A stretch of 64,000 nucleotides of DNA. Origin: Thiomicrorhabdus sp. Kp2. Lineage in GTDB: Bacteria; Pseudomonadota; Gammaproteobacteria; Thiomicrospirales; Thiomicrospiraceae. Location of the stretch: NCBI RefSeq assembly GCF_000478585.1, contig NZ_ARWI01000001.1, positions 1,674,001 through 1,738,000 of the forward strand, written 5' to 3'. The notes under the pieces were generated by a model. It saw only the letters and a program-made list of their open reading frames with translations, was not told where the DNA came from and searched no databases. Position 1 is the first letter of the stretch. Each line of letters opens with the position of its first letter. The position numbers and the translations under genes were made by a program. This document shows, piece by piece, positions 43,981 to 52,222 of this stretch.

Positions 43981-45347
43981 AAACGCCAGATCATTTGACG
44001 AAACAAAAGGGTGCTATTTCACTACTTGGCGCATCTGTGATTGCATTAGGGTTAGTTAGCTTTGAGCAAATTCTGCAATACGGAAACGCCAAAATACTTG
44101 ATAGAGAGCTCGATAATTACGCTCGCACTGTCGCAAGTGTTGCTTTGCGTTCCGAGCTAGCTATTACCAAAGCGGGTATTGATGCAGGAACTATTGCGAG
44201 CAATCAAACTGATATTGTGGTGGACAGTCTCTTATCAAAAGTAGAGATGTACGCTGCCGCTACCGATGATAAATCAGTCAATATCAACAAAGAGATTACG
44301 TTTGGCAATTTAGATTCAGCGGGTAATTTTGTGGCTTTAAGCAGTAACGCTTCAAACCCACGAGGTGCAACCACCCCACCCGATTTTAGTGCGGTGGCGG
44401 TTCAACTTTGGAGTACCGACAGTTTTATGGGTATCTATACCCCGCAAGGCAAAGCCATCTATACACTCTCATTTGCCGACCAAAATGCTGACTCAGATTG
44501 CTATTGTAAAAACCGCTATACAGCCTGTTTAGATATGGATTTAACAGTCGCTGATTTGGCGCCCATTCCAGCTGGTCAAGCGGCTTTGATTGCAGTTAAG
44601 GGGTCTGATGCACGTAAAGAGTATTGCAACTATGGCTACACGGCACCGCACCCATCAAACCTTAATACAAGCAAATACCCTTGGGCGCAATTTGATGATG
44701 GCTGGATAGGTCGCGAACCCAATACCAGCAACTTTTTTATGTTTTACTCACAGGGTTATAGTGATGCTGCTTTTTCAAAAATTTTAGAACACAAACCTTT
44801 GGCTATTGATGATGGTGAAGACCCTTTATATAAAACGGGAGGCATGTTTTCCGCAATGAAAGACATGATGTTTAGTTTTATGCCTTGGGGGTCTTCGGAT
44901 GAAAAATTTGCCTATGAACAAGATGAAAGTACCTTCAAAAAAGACGAAATTTCGCCCTCTTCAGCTGTGAGTGACTATCGTTGTTTAGATACCTTTTTTA
45001 TGATGTCGTCAGTTAAATCCTGCGGCTCCGTCAGTTCAAGTAAAAAAGTGGTGCTGGATGACAGTTTTTACATTGGCTATAAAGGTACCTGCCTTCCAAG
45101 CACAAGCAGTGCAAAGATCAGTATGGGGCGCTGTCTTTCCTATAATGATGGAGGTACACCTCGTTATGAAAGCTGTTTAGATATTGAGCGCAGAAGTGCC
45201 ATGCACATGAATTTCTTCCAGCGAATGATGTCGTTTTTCTTTGGTCCAATCTTAAACTGGGAACGTGCTTATGAAGGACTAGATTGCGAAATGAAAAAGA
45301 TGAAATATGTGGGCTGGATGTTCTGGGGTGGCTGGAAAGAAGTATAA
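43977..45347 (+). CDS. TadG-like pilus-associated protein, Cys-rich
   Basis: Protein of 456 aa. The leader KQKG and a hydrophobic segment AISLLGASVIALGLVSFEQ resemble a processed TadE/TadG-type N-terminus; the next stretch (LDRELDNYARTVASVALRSEL) fits the Tad-family periplasmic helix. The large C-terminal region has about a dozen Cys (for example DSDCYCKNRYTACLD and later pairs), unusual for TadG. It could be an adhesin or a minor tip pilin. It overlaps tadD by 4 nt and is followed by the operon terminator. Confidence 0.65.
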   Translation: MKTPDHLTKQKGAISLLGASVIALGLVSFEQILQYGNAKILDRELDNYARTVASVALRSELAITKAGIDAGTIASNQTDIVVDSLLSKVEMYAAATDDKSVNINKEITFGNLDSAGNFVALSSNASNPRGATTPPDFSAVAVQLWSTDSFMGIYTPQGKAIYTLSFADQNADSDCYCKNRYTACLDMDLTVADLAPIPAGQAALIAVKGSDARKEYCNYGYTAPHPSNLNTSKYPWAQFDDGWIGREPNTSNFFMFYSQGYSDAAFSKILEHKPLAIDDGEDPLYKTGGMFSAMKDMMFSFMPWGSSDEKFAYEQDESTFKKDEISPSSAVSDYRCLDTFFMMSSVKSCGSVSSSKKVVLDDSFYIGYKGTCLPSTSSAKISMGRCLSYNDGGTPRYESCLDIERRSAMHMNFFQRMMSFFFGPILNWERAYEGLDCEMKKMKYVGWMFWGGWKEV

Positions 45348-45350
45348 ACA

Positions 45351-45362
45351 ACCAGGCCTGGT
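45351..45362. repeat. Iterated palindrome ACCAGGCCTGGT, exact, extended to 14 bp
   Basis: Exact intergenic copy (A...T flanks give a 14-bp palindrome) between the tadG-like stop and the strong terminator. Confidence 0.9.
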
Positions 45363-45381
45363 TATTTTGAGTGATAAATTA

Positions 45382-45419
45382 AAACGCCCGCAAATTTGAT
45401 TAAATTTGCGGGCGTTTTT
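45382..45419. terminator. Strong bidirectional terminator between tad operon and mtnN
   Basis: A perfect 16-bp stem (45382-45397 with 45402-45417) with a 4-nt loop GATT. T-run on the plus side and A-run (T-run on the minus strand) on the other. It serves the convergent tadG-like gene and mtnN. Confidence 0.95.
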
Positions 45420-45440
45420 GTTGGTTAGAGCGTGTTTAAA

Positions 45441-46133
45441 TTAAATACGGTCTAACATACCTAAAATCACTTTGGCAGAGTGAGTGGCCGCTTGTTCTAG
45501 ATATTGTTCAAAGGTTTTGGCGTTCTCTTTGCCTGCAATATCCGAAAGAGAGCGGATAATCACAAACGGTTTGTTAAAGGTGTGACAAACTTGTGCCACC
45601 GAAGCCGCTTCCATTTCACAAGCAATCATTTCAGGGAAGTTATTGCGTGTATTGGTGACATCTTCTGGCTGATGCATAAAACGGTCACCCGTGGCAATTA
45701 AACCGTGCATATGAACCACTTCTTTTAATGCCTCAATGCTTTGTTGAGCAGCTTTAACTAGATTATCGTCAGGTAAAAAACAAGCTGGCAGGCCTGGTAC
45801 TTGACCTAAATCGTAACCAAAAGGCGTTACGTCAACATCGTGGTGGCACACAGAACTACTGATGACAATATCACCCACTTCTAAATCGGTGTGAAAACCG
45901 CCAGCAGAGCCTGTATTAATGACATAGTCTGGTTGGTAGGATTGCATTAAAAGCGCGGTGCTAATGGCCGCGTTAACTTTACCAATGCCTGAACGCAGTA
46001 ATACAATCTCTTTATCGCCAATATGGCCCATATAGTATTCAAAGCCTGCATGTACTTCAGTGGTTTGATTTTCAAGTTTACTGCGAAGTAACGAGACCTC
46101 TTCTTCCATTGCTCCAATAATAGCTATTTTCAT
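45441..46133 (-). CDS. mtnN: 5'-methylthioadenosine/S-adenosylhomocysteine nucleosidase
   Basis: Cleaves adenine from MTA and SAH; 230 aa, normal length. Features are IIGAMEEEVSLL at the start, the purine-binding INTGSAGGF and the substrate-binding CEMEAASVAQVCHTF, with the catalytic Asp in RSLSDIAG. Its product S-ribosylhomocysteine is the LuxS substrate, and luxS lies 9 nt upstream on the same strand, so the two recycle SAH to homocysteine and release DPD/AI-2. Confidence 0.95.
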   Translation of the reverse strand: MKIAIIGAMEEEVSLLRSKLENQTTEVHAGFEYYMGHIGDKEIVLLRSGIGKVNAAISTALLMQSYQPDYVINTGSAGGFHTDLEVGDIVISSSVCHHDVDVTPFGYDLGQVPGLPACFLPDDNLVKAAQQSIEALKEVVHMHGLIATGDRFMHQPEDVTNTRNNFPEMIACEMEAASVAQVCHTFNKPFVIIRSLSDIAGKENAKTFEQYLEQAATHSAKVILGMLDRI

Positions 46134-46142
46134 GGCGTTATA

Positions 46143-46664
46143 TTAAACCTCATTACCCAATGATTTTAGAGTGTCTTCGCTTAGAGCGATATCGGCGTTT
46201 TTATTGACACCAATACCGTGGTCAATAATGTTTTGGGCAATTTGTTTGGCTTCTTCTAATGAGTGCATAACATAAGTACCGCACTGGTATTCGTTCAGCT
46301 CTGGAATATCTTCCATACGTTGTACATGAAGTACATCGTTCATTGCGGCTAACCAAGCTTTAGCTACGCGGTCTTCTGTTGGCGTGCCTAATAAACTCAT
46401 GTAAAAACCTGTACGGCATCCCATTGGTGAAATATCAATGATTTCCACGCCATCACCGTTTAGATGATTACGCATAAAACCTGCAAAAAGGTGTTCTAGA
46501 GTGTGGATTCCTTTTTCGCCCATCATATCTTCATTTGGCTTATTGAAACGCAAATCAAACACGGTAATGGTGTCGCCAGATGGCGAAGTCATGGTTTTTG
46601 CTACACGCACCGCTGGTGCATTCATAATGGTGTGGTCAACGGTAAAGCTATCTAGTAATGGCAT
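46143..46664 (-). CDS. luxS: S-ribosylhomocysteine lyase LuxS
   Basis: Iron enzyme of 173 aa with the zinc/iron motif HTLEH (near residue 55), the catalytic MGCRTGFY Cys (near residue 85) and a C-terminal metal Cys in [12 protein letters not shown]. It splits S-ribosylhomocysteine into homocysteine and the AI-2 precursor. The upstream gap of 91 nt to the lipoprotein gene may carry its promoter. Paired with mtnN. Confidence 0.96.
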   Translation of the reverse strand: MPLLDSFTVDHTIMNAPAVRVAKTMTSPSGDTITVFDLRFNKPNEDMMGEKGIHTLEHLFAGFMRNHLNGDGVEIIDISPMGCRTGFYMSLLGTPTEDRVAKAWLAAMNDVLHVQRMEDIPELNEYQCGTYVMHSLEEAKQIAQNIIDHGIGVNKNADIALSEDTLKSLGNEV

Positions 46665-46755
46665 AGTTTTGTCCTAATTCTTTATGTTAATTGGTGAGGT
46701 TACTGGGCGTTTAGTAATACGCTTATGTAAACCTATATGGATGCTTTAAACAGGT

Positions 46756-47235
46756 TTAGTGCAGCAAAGCTTGGCTTTCATCTGTTTGAGGCAGCTCTTT
46801 TTTAAGCAGCCAACCATTGTCGGTTTTAATAAACAGGTAGTTTTTTTCAAACTCTAATTGGTCGCCTTCTTGAAAAGCGGGCATTGAAAGTTTCATCATG
46901 CCCAGCGCCATGCTGTTGCTGATTTTTTCAAGGCTAGACATTGATTTGTCATTCATAACGCTCTTAGCATAATCTTCTAAAGATTGTTGTGCGGTACCTG
47001 TAATGGTCACTTCAGCCACATAATGGGTGTCGTTTTGTTTATAACCATTGTTCTTAACAATATTGCTGGCAATAAATAGGTCGCTGTATTCTTTATCAAA
47101 AAATTGTGAAGACATGGATTTAACATCGTTTTCGGATGGTTGAGAGTCACCAAAGCAACCTGCTAAAGAGAGGAACATTAAAAAAAGCAGGGCGATAAAT
47201 GGCGTTTTTAAAATAGAGTGTTGGGTTTGAATCAT
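46756..47235 (-). CDS. Small lipoprotein of unknown function
   Basis: Lipoprotein of 159 aa: signal peptide with lipobox SLAGC (Cys near residue 27) and a soluble domain ending in a strand-rich LEFEKNYLFIKTDNGWLLKKEL. The pattern is that of small domains that follow a DUF-type DUF4878/SnoaL-like shape, but I cannot assign a family. It stands alone between luxS and the metallopeptidase cluster. The upstream gap (47236-47394) holds an exact ACCAGGCCTGGT. Confidence 0.6.
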   Translation of the reverse strand: MIQTQHSILKTPFIALLFLMFLSLAGCFGDSQPSENDVKSMSSQFFDKEYSDLFIASNIVKNNGYKQNDTHYVAEVTITGTAQQSLEDYAKSVMNDKSMSSLEKISNSMALGMMKLSMPAFQEGDQLEFEKNYLFIKTDNGWLLKKELPQTDESQALLH

Positions 47236-47345
47236 TTGGTTTCCTAGTCACTACCTATAAAACAGTTTGTATTAACAACAATATGTATTAAATAGGTGTA
47301 TCAATGCGCTACATGAGTTTTGAAAATCAAAGGATATCATAAACT

Positions 47346-47357
47346 ACCAGGCCTGGT
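47346..47357. repeat. Iterated palindrome ACCAGGCCTGGT, exact
   Basis: Exact intergenic copy (T...A flanks give 14 bp) between the lipoprotein and metallopeptidase genes. Confidence 0.9.
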
Positions 47358-47394
47358 AAGATTGAGTTGATTCAGAATTTGGGCATTAAAAACG

Positions 47395-48444
47395 TTATTT
47401 TTTATAAGAGGCAAAGCCATCAATGAGTGAGTCAATAAATGCCAGTTTGCTGCGAACAATTTCCGTTAATACAAATGGGTAGGCATCATTTAAACCCATG
47501 CTGCGGTTCAGAGCGTTCATAATTTGTGCGACTCGTGCCCACTCAGAAAACCAGCTGTTAAAGTCGTTTATTTTAGGCTCATAACTACTTAAACCATAAC
47601 TCACGGCGGTTTCAAGCGTATCTACAATGTGTAAATAGTGCGCCCAAGTTTCTGCCCAGTCTTCATGTGGGTGACTGCTGGCATAATGGGTGATGAACTG
47701 ACTGCTTTTAAATTTTGGTTTTTCTTGTTGGTAATAACGCTCTAAAGCTTGTTGATAATCTTGTCTTTCATCGCCAAACAACTCCCTAAAGGCTTTAAGT
47801 TGGCTCTCATCTTGTAGCAGAATCGCCCAATAATAGTGGCCAACTTCATGTCTAAAATGGCCTAAAATCGTGCGGTAAGGTTCGCCCATTTCTTCTTTCA
47901 TGGTGTGTAAAAAACCTTCGTCCGCTTCGGCTGCATTTAATGTGATGGTGCCATTTGAATGGCCTGTCAAAACATGTTCAAGCGCCACATTGGGATTACT
48001 GCGTTGGTCTTCCAAGAAGTCAAAAGCTAAGCCACCTGTTTTTTGATGATAGTTCTCAATGGGCAAGTTTAAGCTGATTAAAGAGGAGATAAGTTGGCGT
48101 TTTGCCCGTTCAAGAGTGAGCCAACGTTGATTGTTTTTGGTAATCGATTGATCTGGAATAATACGGGTTGTTTTGCACGAAATGCACTGTGTATCATGCT
48201 CTGATGAGACTGACCAGTTACAAAGTATGCTGGATTGACGATTTGCACAAGGCCGTAGCACCATAGGTTCATCACCAGGTAATGCCATATTAGTATGGGT
48301 GACAAAACCATGATCGGTCAGCACACCACTCCACATGGTTTGTGCTTTCGGGTCGTAAATTAAGTCACGTCCACACTTTTCACAAAAGGCGTTATTAAAG
48401 AAAATTTCTTGTTTACACTGGCAATAATAACGCTTCAACGTCAA
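47395..48444 (-). CDS. Zinc-ribbon zincin-like metallopeptidase (Peptidase_Mx type)
   Basis: Protein of 349 aa. The N-terminal zinc ribbon (residues about 5-95) has Cys pairs CQC, CEKCG, CNW and CISC. The peptidase part has GHFRHEVGHYYW (HExxH near residue 205) and a downstream ASSHPHEDWAETWAHYLH that supplies the third ligand. This matches the family of putative zinc-binding metallopeptidases with a DUF2248 zinc ribbon. It is found here 6 nt after the alpha-E gene, in a known neighbourhood of circularly permuted ATP-grasp proteins. The substrate is unknown. Confidence 0.82.
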   Translation of the reverse strand: MTLKRYYCQCKQEIFFNNAFCEKCGRDLIYDPKAQTMWSGVLTDHGFVTHTNMALPGDEPMVLRPCANRQSSILCNWSVSSEHDTQCISCKTTRIIPDQSITKNNQRWLTLERAKRQLISSLISLNLPIENYHQKTGGLAFDFLEDQRSNPNVALEHVLTGHSNGTITLNAAEADEGFLHTMKEEMGEPYRTILGHFRHEVGHYYWAILLQDESQLKAFRELFGDERQDYQQALERYYQQEKPKFKSSQFITHYASSHPHEDWAETWAHYLHIVDTLETAVSYGLSSYEPKINDFNSWFSEWARVAQIMNALNRSMGLNDAYPFVLTEIVRSKLAFIDSLIDGFASYKK

Positions 48445-48450
48445 GTATCC

Positions 48451-49416
48451 TTACTGGCTTTGTTGCTGGTTTGTGGGTAAATCAATCGTTGGGTGAAACC
48501 AGGTATTATAAAACTCTTTGTGTAATACGGATAAGTGCATTTGAACTTCATCCAAGTAGTCATGTAAAACAGGAGAGCCTAATTCAAACGGAATGCTTTG
48601 ATTAATCAGTGTTTGTAAGTCTTCAAGTGCTTTGGTCACATTGGTGGATTCGGGCAGTGTAGCCACTTGAGTGTGCATCATACAAACGCAATGTTTGATT
48701 GATCGAAATAGCAATGGGTCATTGACCAAAAAGCGAATAACCGATTTACCGTTGATTTCCATTTGCACCGCTTGGCGATACATAAAGTAAGCACTGACCG
48801 ACTTTAATATATTTGCCCATAAGATACTCTCAAAGGGTTTAATCTCCTGCTCTTCAAGCTCTTGCGCCACAAAAAAACCACCTACATCTAAAATACGTGA
48901 GGTCATATCTGCTCGTTCAATAGCCGTGCCTAGCTGTAAAAATTGAAACGTTTTATTAAGCCTCATTGTTCCATCAAGCATACCTGAAATAGCTTGGCAT
49001 GAACGGATGACTTGTTCTAACAACTCATTACGTTTACGTCTTACATTAAAGTCCTCTTCATTCTCTTTTACCAATAGATACAGTTCATTAACGTATATCC
49101 AGGCCTCTCTAGGTAAGCTATCACGCGTGGTGCGAACATTCTCTCTTGCCCACCATAATGAGGAGATTAACGAGGCTGAATTATCTCGATCACCTAAGAT
49201 GGCCCAACAACAGTTTTTTTCGGTTTTAGCGTCATAGTGCTCTTCAAAAAAATCTTCATTACTGGTGATTTCAATTAATGTATACCATGACAGCTTGACC
49301 GATTTAGGCATATCAAACATGAGCTGTGAGTGAACTTGTGTTAAACGAGCGGTGTTTTCAATGCGTTCAATGTAACGCGCTAACCAATAGATTCTTTCTG
49401 CCACACGAGATAACAT
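48451..49416 (-). CDS. Alpha-E domain protein
   Basis: All-helical protein of 321 aa with the start MLSRVAERIYWLARYIERIENTARL, diagnostic of the alpha-E (DUF403) family. Function is unknown; the family is encoded with circularly permuted ATP-grasp proteins in proposed peptide-ligation systems. Its start overlaps the stop of the ATP-grasp gene by one base, which fits a stable complex. Confidence 0.92.
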   Translation of the reverse strand: MLSRVAERIYWLARYIERIENTARLTQVHSQLMFDMPKSVKLSWYTLIEITSNEDFFEEHYDAKTEKNCCWAILGDRDNSASLISSLWWARENVRTTRDSLPREAWIYVNELYLLVKENEEDFNVRRKRNELLEQVIRSCQAISGMLDGTMRLNKTFQFLQLGTAIERADMTSRILDVGGFFVAQELEEQEIKPFESILWANILKSVSAYFMYRQAVQMEINGKSVIRFLVNDPLLFRSIKHCVCMMHTQVATLPESTNVTKALEDLQTLINQSIPFELGSPVLHDYLDEVQMHLSVLHKEFYNTWFHPTIDLPTNQQQSQ

Positions 49417-50864
49417 TATTTATCCTCCAGTTTCACAATCCAAGTATCTTTACTGCCACCACCTTGTGATGAGTTAACCACTAAAGAGCCCTTAACCATA
49501 GCAACACGGGTTAGACCGCCTGCGGTCACATAGCTCTCCTCTCCATGTAGTATGAACGGGCGAAGGTCAACATGACGGGGTTCGAGTCCGTTTTCACAAA
49601 TGGTTGGGGCTGTGGATAAATTAAGTGTGGGTTGCGCCACATAATTTCTTGGGTTTTCTTGAATAAGTTGGCTAAAGGTCTCTAGTTCCTCTTGAGTTGC
49701 TTTGGGGCCAATTAATAAACCATAGCCACCAGACTCATTGGCAGGTTTTACCACCAATTCATTAAGGTGTTCTAAAACATATTCACGGTCTTTTTCATTA
49801 CTGCATAGGTAGGTGGGTACATTGGAAATCAAAGGTTCTTCATTAAGGTAAAAACGAATAATATCGGGTACGTAGGCATACAGAACCTTGTCATCAGCCA
49901 CGCCACAGCCTGGGGCGTTTGCGATGCCTACATTGCCTTTTCGCCATGCACGCATTAAACCTGGTACCCCTAAAGCAGAATCTTCACGAAACACTTCGGG
50001 GTCAATAAAATCATCATCAATACGGCGATAAATCACATCGATTTTTTGTGGACCATCAACATTACGCATATAAACACAGTCGTCATCACCCACCATTAAA
50101 TCAGAACCCTCCACCAGTTCTACCCCCATTTCATGGGCTAAAAAGGCGTGTTCATAATAAGCAGAGTTAAAAATACCTGGCGTTAAAACCACAATTTCAG
50201 GGTCTTCGGAATCAGTCGGGGAGATTGAACGCAACATTTTTAGCAGTTCATAAGGGTATTGGTTCATGGGTTGAATGTTAATATCTTGAAACGCCTCAGG
50301 CATGGCTGTTTTAGAGACATAACGATTTTCAAGCATATACGACACCCCTGAAGGCACACGAAGATTATCTTCTAATACATAAAACTCACCCGCATCATCA
50401 CGCACTAAGTCGGTACCACAAATACATGCCCAGGCCTGGTGTTTCAGCTTCATGCCTTTGCTTTCAGGTCTAAAATCCTTAGACGATAGGATGATTTCGG
50501 CAGGCACAATGCCTTTATTTAAGATATTTTGATCGTTGTAGATATCTTCAATAAATAGATTTAACGCTCTTAAACGCTGTTTCAACCCACTTGCAACCTG
50601 CTCCCATTCAGAGGCTTCAATGGTTCTTGGAATTAAGTCAAAAGGCCAAAGTCGGTCAATGTTTCCCTTATCACTGTAAACGGTAAAAGAGATTCCCATT
50701 TGGGCGATGGTTTTTTCAGCCGCTTTTTGGCGTTCTGTGAGCTCTTCAAAGCCCAGATTGGTTAGATGTTGAAAAAGCTCAACAGAAGCTGCGCGTGGTT
50801 TTTCATTGGCGTCTATCGATTCATCATAGAAGCCGTTATTAGGGTATTTGTTTTGTATTTGCAT
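49416..50864 (-). CDS. Circularly permuted ATP-grasp protein
   Basis: Protein of 482 aa from the ATG at 50864, which has a GAGG site 7 nt before it; an ATG at 50930 would add 22 residues without a ribosome site. Family stretches are RPFDLIPRTIEASEWEQVASGLKQR, DLVRDDAGEFYVLEDNLRVPSGVSYMLENR (split here), VVKPANESGGYGLLIG (nucleotide-binding) and HVDLRPFILHGE. It is part of the alpha-E neighbourhood, predicted to ligate amino acids or peptides with ATP. Known members are uncharacterised. Confidence 0.9.
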   Translation of the reverse strand: MQIQNKYPNNGFYDESIDANEKPRAASVELFQHLTNLGFEELTERQKAAEKTIAQMGISFTVYSDKGNIDRLWPFDLIPRTIEASEWEQVASGLKQRLRALNLFIEDIYNDQNILNKGIVPAEIILSSKDFRPESKGMKLKHQAWACICGTDLVRDDAGEFYVLEDNLRVPSGVSYMLENRYVSKTAMPEAFQDINIQPMNQYPYELLKMLRSISPTDSEDPEIVVLTPGIFNSAYYEHAFLAHEMGVELVEGSDLMVGDDDCVYMRNVDGPQKIDVIYRRIDDDFIDPEVFREDSALGVPGLMRAWRKGNVGIANAPGCGVADDKVLYAYVPDIIRFYLNEEPLISNVPTYLCSNEKDREYVLEHLNELVVKPANESGGYGLLIGPKATQEELETFSQLIQENPRNYVAQPTLNLSTAPTICENGLEPRHVDLRPFILHGEESYVTAGGLTRVAMVKGSLVVNSSQGGGSKDTWIVKLEDK

Positions 50865-51327
50865 AATAACCTCGTTTTTTAGGCATTTAGCAATAAGGGC
50901 GTAATTTGTGATTAAATTATTACATTTCAATAGGATAGGGTCTTTTTGTGAGTTGTTGTCTGCAGGGTCTTGTCTGAGTAAGGTGCTTTACGCACCATAT
51001 TGGTGAGAGGAAGGAGGGGTTTAGGTCTGTTTGATTAAGATTTTTTGCGTTTTTATCAAGATAAGGTTTCAGTTAGTTCACATTAATTATGTGTTTTAAT
51101 TGCTGTTATATAGACTCTATTTAAAAGTTTAATAAGTATTTAACTTATTGTTTTAGATATATTAATTAAGATATTCTTTTTAAGAAACAAGGTCTTTTTG
51201 GTGGGAGTTAATTAGGATGTATAAAAATTCATTGGCACAATGATTGCATTAACTCTATTAGTATTGAGTTGAAGTTATGAAGTTAAATTTTGAATTTGAA
51301 ACGTTGTCGAAAAGCAAAGGCGCCTAG
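50865..51327 (+). promoter_or_regulatory. Divergent control region with sigma-54 promoter
   Basis: A 463-bp gap between the divergent ATP-grasp gene and the glucosylglycerate operon. The last 150 bp before the operon hold a sigma-54 site (separate entry). The rest is AT-rich with no gene. Confidence 0.5.
51232..51248 (+). promoter_or_regulatory. Sigma-54 (RpoN) promoter of the glucosylglycerate operon
   Basis: TTGGCACAATGATTGCA matches the -24/-12 consensus YTGGCACGRNNNTTGCW at all fixed positions except one, with exact GG-N10-GC spacing. The expected transcript start is near 51259, about 70 nt before the first ATG. Activator sites could lie in the 300 bp upstream. Confidence 0.72.
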
Positions 51328-52170
51328 ATGAGAAAGTTGTTATTTACCGATTTAGACGGTTCCTTATTAGACCATCACGATTATGACTACTCACCTGCGT
51401 TACCCGCCATAAACGCTTTGCAAACTCAACACGTTCCTTGGGTTTTGACTACCAGTAAAACGGCAGAAGAGGTGATTGATATTCGTAATGAATTACATAA
51501 CAAATACCCTTTTATTGTTGAAAATGGCGCAGGTATTTTTTGGCCTAAAGGGAGTATGCAGTTTACAGAGGTTTTTCGCAAAGATTGGTTGCAAAACATC
51601 GAAATTTCGCAATGGAAAGAGAGTTATGACTACATTAGTCTAAACTCGGTTTTAATGTCAGAGATGTTGACTTTGGCTCAGGCTATGAGAAAAAAGTTTC
51701 ATTTTATTTGTACTGGCTTTTCTGAAATGAGTGTGCAACAGGTTTCTGATTGTACAGGCTTGAGCTTAGAGCAAGCGGCAAAGGCCAAGCAGCGTCACTT
51801 TTCTGAACCTCTGCTTTGGCAAGATACCGAAGAGCGTTTACAGCAGTTTATGGCTCTTTTGAAACCTTATGGTTTGCAACTCATAAAAGGTGGGCGATTT
51901 GTGCATCTAATGGGGTTGAGTAATAAGGGTTTGGCACTACGATTTTTAACAGATTATTATCACCAGGCCTGGCAAGAACCGATTGAGACCATGGCCTTGG
52001 GTGATGGTAATAACGATATTCCTTTATTAGAGGCGAGTGATTACCCCGTTGTGATTCGCTCTCCCGTTAATCCGCCACCCGTGGTGGAGCACGATAGGGT
52101 CATTGTGACCAAAGAGTATGGGCCTAAAGGCTGGAATCAAGCCGTTTTAAATTGGTTAGAAACGGCTTGA
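51328..52170 (+). CDS. Glucosyl-/mannosyl-3-phosphoglycerate phosphatase (HAD)
   Basis: HAD-superfamily phosphatase of 280 aa of the mannosyl-3-phosphoglycerate phosphatase family. Motif I LLFTDLDGSLLD (nucleophile Asp), IVENGAGIFWPKG, and motif IV GDGNNDIPLLEASD are present. Next to GpgS it should dephosphorylate glucosyl-3-phosphoglycerate to glucosylglycerate, a compatible solute. First gene of the operon behind the sigma-54 promoter. A CAGGCCTG copy at 51962 encodes His-Gln-Ala-Trp. Confidence 0.87.
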   Translation: MRKLLFTDLDGSLLDHHDYDYSPALPAINALQTQHVPWVLTTSKTAEEVIDIRNELHNKYPFIVENGAGIFWPKGSMQFTEVFRKDWLQNIEISQWKESYDYISLNSVLMSEMLTLAQAMRKKFHFICTGFSEMSVQQVSDCTGLSLEQAAKAKQRHFSEPLLWQDTEERLQQFMALLKPYGLQLIKGGRFVHLMGLSNKGLALRFLTDYYHQAWQEPIETMALGDGNNDIPLLEASDYPVVIRSPVNPPPVVEHDRVIVTKEYGPKGWNQAVLNWLETA

Positions 52171-52222
52171 TAGTTTAAAAAATTAACGAATATCCAAACC
52201 CCAACGGTGGGAAGGAGCAAGT

